Below, piece by piece: positions 57,197 through 64,000 of a DNA stretch of 64,000 nt. The translations under genes and the position numbers were made by a program. The notes under the pieces were generated by a model. That model saw only the letters and a program-made list of their open reading frames with translations. It was not told where the DNA came from and made no database searches. The number at the start of each line of letters is the position of its first letter. The first letter of the stretch is position 1. This stretch comes from Helianthus annuus (taxonomy: Eukaryota; Streptophyta; Magnoliopsida; Asterales; Asteraceae): contig NC_035433.2 in the NCBI RefSeq assembly GCF_002127325.2, forward strand, positions 87,289,350 to 87,353,349, written 5' to 3'.

Positions 57197-58017
57197 TGAA
57201 GAAACACTGGTTTAATAGACCGGAATCAACTGAACTAGGGGGTTTGAATCTGCATAAAAGGGGTTATATCTTCTCGTTTGATTCGGGGGTGAACGATCTT
57301 CTTCCTTGAACAATAACTGCAAAACAACAGCCGTTAGACTCACCATGGGGAGAATGGAGGTTCTCTCCATGACCACCCTCTTGCGTGAGAATAAGTACAA
57401 GGTTTGATAAAGAAGAAGAAATGAAAGTGAAGTGAGAGTAACTTGAAAAATTGTACCTGAATTATCCTTCTTTTTATAGCCGAAGTTTAGGCGGGAAAAT
57501 CTGTTGATGAAAATACTTTTACGTCAGCGGTGATTTTCTCCTTTCGTTAATCACTAACAACTGTGTATGCACATGGATCGTGATCTCGATCAATGGCCAG
57601 GGTGATGCCACGTGGAAAGTGGGTAAGTGTAGGTCTTTCCTTCCATTCAGTGCCATCATCGTGACTTTGAGGGAGCCTGGGATGATGCCACGTGGCCATT
57701 CGGTTATAACTGAATGGTGGTGCACGATCAAGCCTTCTAGAAGGGTACAGCTGTAATCCTGTGTGGCTCTTCTTCATGCTAATTTTATGGTAACAGAGAA
57801 GTTACTTTTATCCAAGTCTGGATATTATTTATGCGGAAGTGTTGCTAGGATTTTTATCCTATCTGCTATGGAGGCTGGCGCAAGGATTTGTTAGTTTCCT
57901 TTTGGCGCGCGGATGTTGAACACCGTTTTTCTTTCTAAGTTCTTTTTGTAGGACCAGTGCGCGGCCGCGCAAGGTCTATTAAAGAGGGCTTATTGACGAG
58001 GTTGTGGTATGGTCTCA
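57197..58017 (-). repeat. LTR of Tat-lineage element H (left copy)
   Basis: Plus view TGAAGAAACAC...GGTATGGTCTCA, about 821 bp. A minus-strand TATAAAAA is at 57471-57478. The left boundary is supported by the end of the flank duplication; the right boundary is tentative because the expected polypurine tract (minus CTGGGGGGACTTG, about 58055) is some 35 bases away. Confidence 0.65.
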
Positions 58018-59160
58018 AGCACCTGTGCAAGGTTTTTGGGACCTTACCCCTTCAAGTCCCCCCAGTCTAGTGTTGCTCTTATGCAAATAAGTGGAGCACT
58101 GGACTATAACAGATGGATGTTTTTTGCTGTAGAGTTTTTAGGCTCGAAAAAATGGAAGACTTCTTGGAGAAGGTATTTTTTTATTTTTGAACTGTTCATT
58201 TTGAATGAATCGTTGTTCATTTTGAATGAATCGTTGTTTATTTGTTGTCATCTACCCTTTATATTTCAGAATCGGAGGATTTCTGAAATTCTGGAGACCT
58301 TCGATGCTGCTGACGGTTTGCTTCTTCTTGCAGGTTTGTCTATGGAAAGGGTTGCCGGAAACGGAGGTGTTCTTGGTACTGTTCTTCCCTTGTCTGCAGG
58401 AAGGAATCATTCTTCCTCTCGTGGTGTAGATGACAACAACGGAGGGGTTACTTGACTATCGGCAAATGTCTTAACTCAAGCTTTCCCGGCGATTGGAAGG
58501 GTCGTTGCTCGATAGTGTATCAACGGCGTCGAAGTGATCGTTGCTCTGTGATTCTTGCTGATATGGTTGCTTCTGCTACGGGTGATGGGAGGGGTGAAAA
58601 CCCTTGGATTGTTGATCCTCATCCTCTTGCTTGGTATGGTGAAGTACTGCATACCCCTTTGGATGTGTTGGATATGTTTCCTGGTGTTTAGTTTGTTTAT
58701 TTTGTAACTAATGTTTCAATACACTGCTGTGTTTTGTATATTTTGTTAATGTGCTTTGTTGCACAAGTAACTTTTTTTATGCACTGTTGTGCATATGGGT
58801 TTTTTGTTGTTGCACGTGGTGCGCAAGTGATTAGATATGGGGTGTGTTTGAATTACAATATGTTGCATGATTATAATTACTTTGTTTAGGTAAAGCGAAT
58901 GAAGATGGTATTGAGCTCATGTGTGAACGTGGGTCTGGATTGTATGTGGGACTTGTACCCGTTAGACCGTTCATGAGACTTACAATGTTTTACCATAGTG
59001 TTTTCGCGCGTACCAAAAGGAATTACATGCATTTTGTAATAAACAATAGAGCATATAAGGATAAGCTTTGTATTAATAAGGCGCTGGGCCAATGGATACA
59101 AAGTGAATAATTAGAATAATTATGTTGCCTGCGTATGTGTCCGGCTATTGTGTGGGATGG
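58018..59160 (+). pseudogene. Possible antisense gene in the 3' region of element H
   Basis: Between integrase (minus strand) and the 3' LTR, the plus strand has three gene-like frames: 58009-58455 (with an in-frame 21 bp duplication reading LFILNESLFILNES), 58452-58691 (SVILADMVASATGDGRGENP, LAWYGEVLHTPLDVLDMFPG) and 58889-59110 (ANEDGIELMCERGSGLYVGL, MHFVINNRAYKDKLCINKAL), the last preceded by an acceptor-like TTTGTTTAG. Tat-lineage elements such as Grande and Retand are known to carry extra ORFs here, some antisense. Function is unknown, and start, splice sites and intactness are unproved. Confidence 0.45.
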
Positions 59161-59169
59161 CTTGATTGG

Positions 59170-59825
59170 TTACATGTAGCACCTGCGCAGTTGCTGCGCG
59201 TTCGAGGTGCGCGGCACATCTGTTTCATCAAGTCTCTTTAAGGTATATGCGCCTTTGCCTAGGACTTCATTGATGATGTACGGTCCTTCCCATTTAGGCG
59301 CTAGTTTCCCTGGTTTTTCCGCGGTGGGTGCTTCATTGTCGCGCAGGACAAAATCTCCTGGAACGAAGGTGCATACGCGTACGCGCGCATTATAGTATTT
59401 CTCTAATTTTGATTTATACATGGTTTCTGCAATGGCTGCGTTCTCGCGTCTTTCTTCAAGAAGGTCCAGATCGATTCTTCGTTCTCGCTCGTTATCTTGT
59501 TTTTCCATGGCGATCATACGCGGTGATGGGAGCCGACTTCCGCTGGGATTACTGCTTCTGAACCATATACAAGGCTGAATGGGGTTTCGCCTGTACTGGT
59601 TTTTGGCATGGTGCGATGGGCCTATAAGATGCTAGGGAGCTCGTCTACCCATCCCCTATGCGCGGTCCCCAGCCTTGCCTTGATGCCATCCACTATTTGT
59701 TTATTCATGCTTTCAACCTACCCATTCGCTTGTGGGTGTGCCACAGAGGCGAAGCTGTGCTCGATGTTCATTTCTTTAAACCAGTTTTGAAGGTCTTCCG
59801 ACGCAAAGTTTGTGCCATTATCAGA
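59170..59825 (-). pseudogene. Tat-lineage integrase C-terminal part
   Basis: Minus strand from 59825: SDNGTNFASEDLQNWFKEMN (core aspartate), SFASVAHPQANG, a stop, VESMNKQIVDGIKARLG, WVDELPSIL, a stop, [20 protein letters not shown], then LDLLEERRENAAIAETMYKS and FVPGDFVLRDN, APKWEGPYIINEVLGKGAYT to the stop at 59170. The motif set is that of Ogre/Tat-type integrases. It is cut at 59824 by a partial LTR, so the N-terminal half and all upstream domains are lost. Confidence 0.9.
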
Positions 59826-60176
59826 CTTCGAGGGAGCCTGGGATGATGCGACGTGGCCATTCGGTTATAACCAAATGGTGGTGCACGATCAAGCCTTCCA
59901 GAAGGGTACAGCTGTAATCCTGTGTGGCTCTTCTTCATGCTAATTTTATGGTAACAGAGAAGTTACTTTTATTCAAGTCTGGATATTATTTATGCGGAAG
60001 TGTTGCTAGGATTTTTATCCTATCTGCTATGGAGGCTGGCGCAAGGATTTGTTAGTTTCCTTTTGGTGGGCGGATGTTGAACACTGTTTTTCTTTCTAAG
60101 TTCTCTTTGTAGCACCAGTGCGCGGCCGCGCAAGGTCTATTAAAGAGGGCTTATTGACGAGGTTGTGGTATGGTCT
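59824..60176 (-). repeat. Partial LTR of element H (right copy)
   Basis: Matches 57663-58015 at the same length (353 bp) with about 3% differences. The left edge replaces integrase coding sequence; the right edge joins the flank duplication at ATGGTCT. Confidence 0.92.
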
Positions 60177-60624
60177 TTCAGAACTTCCACCAGATTGATG
60201 GCTCCATTAGACTCACTCACTACATTAGTATCCCAGAATTTCCATATCTAGTTAGAACAGAAAAAGGAACCTTTTCCAACCCTACCATGTTGTCCCACAG
60301 TATAACAGTAACAAACATCAGAAAATCAAACTGCTTAACGAATACAATTTCAAGATTCCCAAAATACTCCTAATCCCTTTTAAACAGGAAAAGAAATAAT
60401 TTTCTTTTGACAAACAATTTTGACATCATACCACCTTATCTTTAGTGTCTGAATCTTTATAAAAATAAATACCCATAATGCCCCTACCCGACTTTAGAAA
60501 TACTGTAACTTTGACCCATCCAAAAGTGCAACACCATACTCAAAATAAGATACACCCATCTGATAAAACAAATTTTGGGTCTCTATCCCACATATATCAA
60601 CCATAGCCAAAGAGAATAACACCA
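60170..60624. repeat. Duplicated flank, copy X'
   Basis: Second copy of 56745-57196. Unlike the first it continues past AACACCA into CATTATAGGC, so it looks like the unoccupied insertion site. Confidence 0.9.
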
Positions 60625-60935
60625 CATTATAGGCAAAAATATATTTAGTATGCCCATGCATTAAGGTACTCTTCTCAAAAATCCATTAGACGTCTATGCT
60701 CTATCACACCATACTTCAGCTTTATACCAAAAATAATATGAACTTTGCAAAAGAACCATGTTAGATTATTTGAAGGAAAGATCACTACATCCAACTAAGC
60801 GAATGAGCATAAAAAGAATCAACCACAAGTGTTTACCATCATCATATGCATGGAAACAAAGACAAATCCATGTGTTGTCGCCCTTGGTTACGTATCTTTA
60901 GTCACGTTGTAACATATTGCTCCTATAATGCATAT
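60625..60935. other. Spacer, no gene seen
   Basis: AT-rich sequence without element ends. Confidence 0.6.
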
Positions 60936-61534
60936 TGTCACGGAGTTAGTCTTCCAACTATCGCATGGCCTTAGATAAGGATCTAAGTAAGCCTTGTCAA
61001 GTTGAGGTCGTTGGATTTTAATAGCGGAAGTCTTGAATGGGAATATTAGATCGCAATTGTAGGTACTTGTGATACTTGATTTCAAGTATAGAAGTAAAAG
61101 GTTTTCTGTATTACAAAGGAAAGCTTTTACAAGTATAAGATGTTTATAAGTTCAAGGGATGTCTAAAATGAAACATCAAATCACCTATTTATACTACTAC
61201 CTTACATTTAGAGTGTTCTAAACCTAGAACACTCCATACAAAATCTATCAAGTATGTCCTAGTTTTTCCATGTAAATATCTACATTTCTATGGCTAATTT
61301 TTGTTGATTCTAGAGAGTTCCATGGCTCTACTTTAGGGGTTGTTTTAACCCGCGTTTTCTAGGTGATTCTAGGATTTTCTTGAGCTGGTTTTTGTCTTTC
61401 CATGCTCCCCAAGTTGGCTGTAATTTGTAGGTTGTTTTAGAGTCTTCCAGACAACTTTTGAAGCAACAAGATAGTCCTGGAAAGAAAGTTCTAGGATCCG
61501 AGAATTTTGAGTCGAATTCATGTAGGGCATGACA
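60936..61534 (-). repeat. Solo LTR (599 bp)
   Basis: Termini TGTCA...TGACA are inverted and perfect over 5 bp, and the flanks share ATAT (60932-60935, 61535-61538). A TATA box on the minus strand (GTATAAATAGG, plus about 61189-61199) fits minus orientation. No primer site or coding sequence is attached. Confidence 0.7.
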
Positions 61535-62932
61535 ATATGCTAGTATATTATCTAATCATACATGTAAGTTGATCACATTGTGGTACCGTTTCATCATACA
61601 CTATATATATCTTAACCCCTTGATGCATCCATCTTTTTTGCTTAAATTCCAACGTAATCATAATTTTCCACTTTTCCTTCTTACTTTTCTTTTCATTCAT
61701 GTTTTAATTTTTTAGCGTCCCTAACGTGCACATGTCATACATGTCAAACGTCTAGCATCATCTTGATTATTTCATGGAGAATACAAGTCTAAAAGGAGTC
61801 ATGAGGCGGCGTAAAAACAAAAATATACAAAAGAATACAATTCTACTAATCATGGGCAACATCATGAATCACAAAATCATACAATAAGTGAAAAAAATAT
61901 AAGAAGGAAGACAACAAAAAGCTCACGAATTTCACAAACAATGTGGAACCCCTTATGCAAGTTCATGAAAGGGACCGTGAACTCGAATTTTGTGCACCCA
62001 AACATATTTTTTAGAACGTTTAAACTTGCATACCATGGGGACTAATTGAACCCTTGACCTCCTACTACCATAGGCCATTCCCAAGTGGATATGCACCCAA
62101 ACATATGTTGATAAAAGTCTACGGTTAACACAAATCAAACGCCTCAAGTCTAGACTTATATTGTGTGTACCAAGCTCGTATTAAATGTGTAATTTTTCTT
62201 CATTAATACAAATCAAACGCCTTAAGTCTACAACTTATATAATAAGTTTTCTTGATGAATCACCGCAACTATTAAACGTGTAAGATAACTATTAATTCCG
62301 TAACATTACAATTTATCAAAATTTATTATGATAATCTGTTAAATAGACCAACTTTTTAAAAAACAGTTATAACTTTGTAAGATATTGTGTAAATCAATTA
62401 TATATAAATACAAATGATTAGATACAAAGAAATCTAATTAATTTATATCTCCTAACTAATGTAAAAATAATTATACTAAACCCTCACTAATATATTTTAT
62501 TTGATATTCCATAGTCAAAGGAAATTGGAGGCTCTAAGTGTAGAAAAACAATGAATACACTTGGCCCACCTTCATCAACTCTTACACTTAGTACACTTAG
62601 AGCCTCCAAACTAAAACAAAAACAATGATCCAAAAGAAATTGGAGGCTCTAAACTAAAACAACAAACCATAAGGTCTTATGGAATAGTAAAACCATGTAA
62701 TTAAGTATTATTAACTAGGTTATAAACTTGTGCACTACATGAGGTTAGGTACCAAAAATGATACAATAAAAAATACATTTATAATAAATTATTACATATT
62801 AAATTTCATATAATAATGAAAAATTATAAGGGATTGTTATATTTACAAATTACAAATCTAAAAAATGAGCATTATTATAAAGCAAAACTTATAAATCATA
62901 TCTCTAAATTATAATAATAAAGTTAAGGAAAA
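61535..62932. other. AT-rich spacer with small repeats
   Basis: No gene is supported. It contains CACCCAAACATAT twice (61997, 62094), AAATCAAACGCCT(C/T)AAGTCT twice (62131, 62209) and an 18 bp inverted repeat at 62525-62610. Confidence 0.6.
62525..62610. repeat. 18 bp perfect inverted repeat with 50 bp loop
   Basis: TTGGAGGCTCTAAGTGTA (62525-62542) and its reverse complement (62593-62610). The first 13 bases recur once more, in forward orientation, at about 62640. Confidence 0.9.
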
Positions 62933-63142
62933 ATTACAAGTTTTGTCCTTTATCTTTATACCATATTTCAGGCAGTCTCCTTTTCAACGAATTTTGACAT
63001 GTTTTGCCCTTTATAGGGAATTTCGTTGCATGTTTCGTCCTTTGACCCTAACCTAGTTAGATTTTCTTGTTAAATCTGGTCACATGCAAGTCACATGAGG
63101 GTAGTTTAGTCTTTATACATATAAAGGACAATTTTTGTAAAT
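62933..63142. mobile_element. MITE-like element upstream of the CDCA7-like gene
   Basis: ATTACAAGTTTTGTCCTTTAT at the left and the inverted ATTTACAAAAATTGTCCTTTAT at the right form imperfect terminal inverted repeats. About 210 bp, non-coding. The family is not identified. Confidence 0.55.
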
Positions 63143-63162
63143 ATTGATACATTGATACATGT

Positions 63163-63171
63163 ATAAATACA
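63163..63171 (+). promoter_or_regulatory. TATA box of the CDCA7-like gene
   Basis: TATAAATAC about 115 bases before the ATG at 63279, leaving an expected 5' UTR of about 80 bases that is pyrimidine-rich. Confidence 0.55.
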
Positions 63172-63278
63172 AGCCCTCAATTCTCCTTTTTTTAATTCTT
63201 TACTCTCCCAACTCAACAAACCAATCTTCATGATCAGATCAATCAAAACCCTTTTCTCAAACACAAGCCCTCTCACAA

Positions 63279-63509
63279 ATGGCGATTGCTGCAACTGCAA
63301 GCCCTAACTCCAAACCTACCCTATCTACTCCCAAGAAGAAAACAACAACAACAACGGTCACCAGCACCGGCAATGAGGAGAAGCAAATCACGTCTGAGAT
63401 GAAGTCTAATAATCAGAGTTCTAAACCGCAGAAGAGGAATAGTAATGCAGGTGTTCGTGTTATTCACGGCAAGATTTACGACTCTCAGAACGGGACTACA
63501 TGTCATCAA
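63279..63509 (+). CDS. CDCA7-like zinc-finger protein, exon 1 (partial gene)
   Basis: Starts MAIAATASPNSKP, has a low-complexity basic N-terminus (KKKTTTTTVTS, SSKPQKRNSN) and then GVRVIHGKIYDSQNGTTCHQ, the start of the zf-4CXXC_R1 domain found in CDCA7-type proteins. In the family this domain binds hemimethylated CpG DNA and CDCA7 proteins work with the DDM1/HELLS remodeler in maintaining DNA methylation; that role is carried over by similarity. The exon ends CATCAA with GTATGT as donor at 63510. The next cysteines (expected CRQ...) are not in the remaining 490 bases, so intron 1 continues beyond the window. This is the only apparently intact host gene start here. Confidence 0.85.
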
Positions 63510-64000
63510 GTATGTTTGATTTGATTGTGTAGTGTAATTATTGTGATAGCTGTTTTGGGATTATATACTGTGTTTTAGGGTTTTCATGATTTTATATTCG
63601 ATATGAGGTAGGTGTAATGTTTCTTATGATTTGTGATTGAGATTGTTTAAGCAATGTTTTTAATTTGAGATTGTCTGTTCACAGGTTCTTTCTCTAGGCT
63701 AAGAATATACCCAATTTTGTACATAGCAACTATCACATTCTTATAGATATATTAGGTAGAAGCAAACAATTCCCATTAATTTGGGACTTTCTCAGAGAAA
63801 TTAAGGACTCTCAATCCTGTGTAATCAACTCAGAAATCTTCTGGGTAATTTTTAATGGTTACAATAGAGCTAATTTTTACCCTCTGATGCGATTAGGATT
63901 TTTAATAATATGGTTGATTATGGGATAAAACTGAGTGTTAATGATTTAGATCAGCTTTTGTAAAGAATTAAAAAAAAGAGAATTGAGGGCTTGTAGCTAT
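63510..64000 (+). other. Intron 1 of the CDCA7-like gene (runs off the window)
   Basis: Starts GTATGTTTG, T-rich, with no frame resembling the rest of the zinc-finger domain. Confidence 0.7.

Noticed and set aside
59824..60180. Two-LTR circle junction of element H
   Set aside because: The joined flank X' is not LTR sequence, because it lies outside the LTR on the left side, and the junction lacks the expected CA-TG ends.
56745..60624. Assembly artefact from two haplotypes
   Set aside because: It cannot be excluded, but 3-4% divergence in both duplicated blocks and a microhomology junction fit an old rearrangement better; it is kept as a finding with that caveat.

Overview
The window is repeat-rich plant nuclear DNA, most likely from a eudicot of the daisy family. 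The kingdom call rests on plant Copia and Ty3/gypsy lineages with initiator-tRNA-Met primer sites, a plant LRR receptor kinase with a GT-AG intron, and L1-like LINEs. The family call is inference only, from the style of the repeats (Harbinger ORF1 relics, protease-like/ARID fusion, Helitron ends). Only two host genes are visible: an LRR receptor-like kinase of the MIK2 type on the minus strand (8287-11739), broken by one in-frame stop, and the first exon of a CDCA7-like zinc-finger gene on the plus strand (63279-63509) that runs off the right edge. Almost everything else is transposable-element sequence.

Layout. 1-4907: 3' part of a Tekay/Del-like Ty3 element with a 2.8 kb LTR, inserted into a LINE whose interrupted reading frame resumes at 4908 and runs to about 6520 on the minus strand. 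6762-7322: probable solo LTR. 8287-11739: receptor kinase. 12253-29600: a triple nest. Older Copia element A (plus strand) has its 5' LTR broken by young Copia element B (12459-23877, minus strand) and by solo LTR C (23902-24464). Target-site duplications identify each insertion, and the three pieces of A's 5' LTR add up to the length of its 3' LTR. 29730-35228: a MITE-like element, two tRNA-like SINE heads, a LINE scrap, an LTR with primer site, and a Ty3 3' LTR. 35424-37353: a PIF/Harbinger-like element carrying only a decayed Myb/SANT ORF1. 37354-42356: LTR-like debris, a small CACTA derivative, a 5'-truncated LINE and a Helitron 3' end.

42430-52371: relics of two minus-strand Ty3 elements, one split by a very young 7.7 kb non-coding LTR element D (43523-51241) with 2.2 kb LTRs that are almost identical. 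52436-55110: a candidate LTR followed by a gene-like relic fusing a Copia protease-like domain to an ARID DNA-binding domain, its stop codon lying in the polypurine tract. 55210-60624: Ty3 fragments, including a Tat-lineage element with integrase end, a possible antisense gene and a permuted flank duplication with a 7 bp microhomology junction. 60936-61534: solo LTR. 61535-63142: AT-rich spacer and a MITE just upstream of the CDCA7-like gene.

The genes do not form a pathway; the window mainly records layered insertion. LTR comparisons by eye rank the insertions: D (one substitution in 2.2 kb), B (two in 627 bp), then A (about 19 in 447 bp). The best candidates for something undescribed are the 17-18 bp TTGTGCGA array in B's leader, the protease-like/ARID fusion at the end of an LTR element, non-coding young element D, and the rearrangement at 56745-60624.
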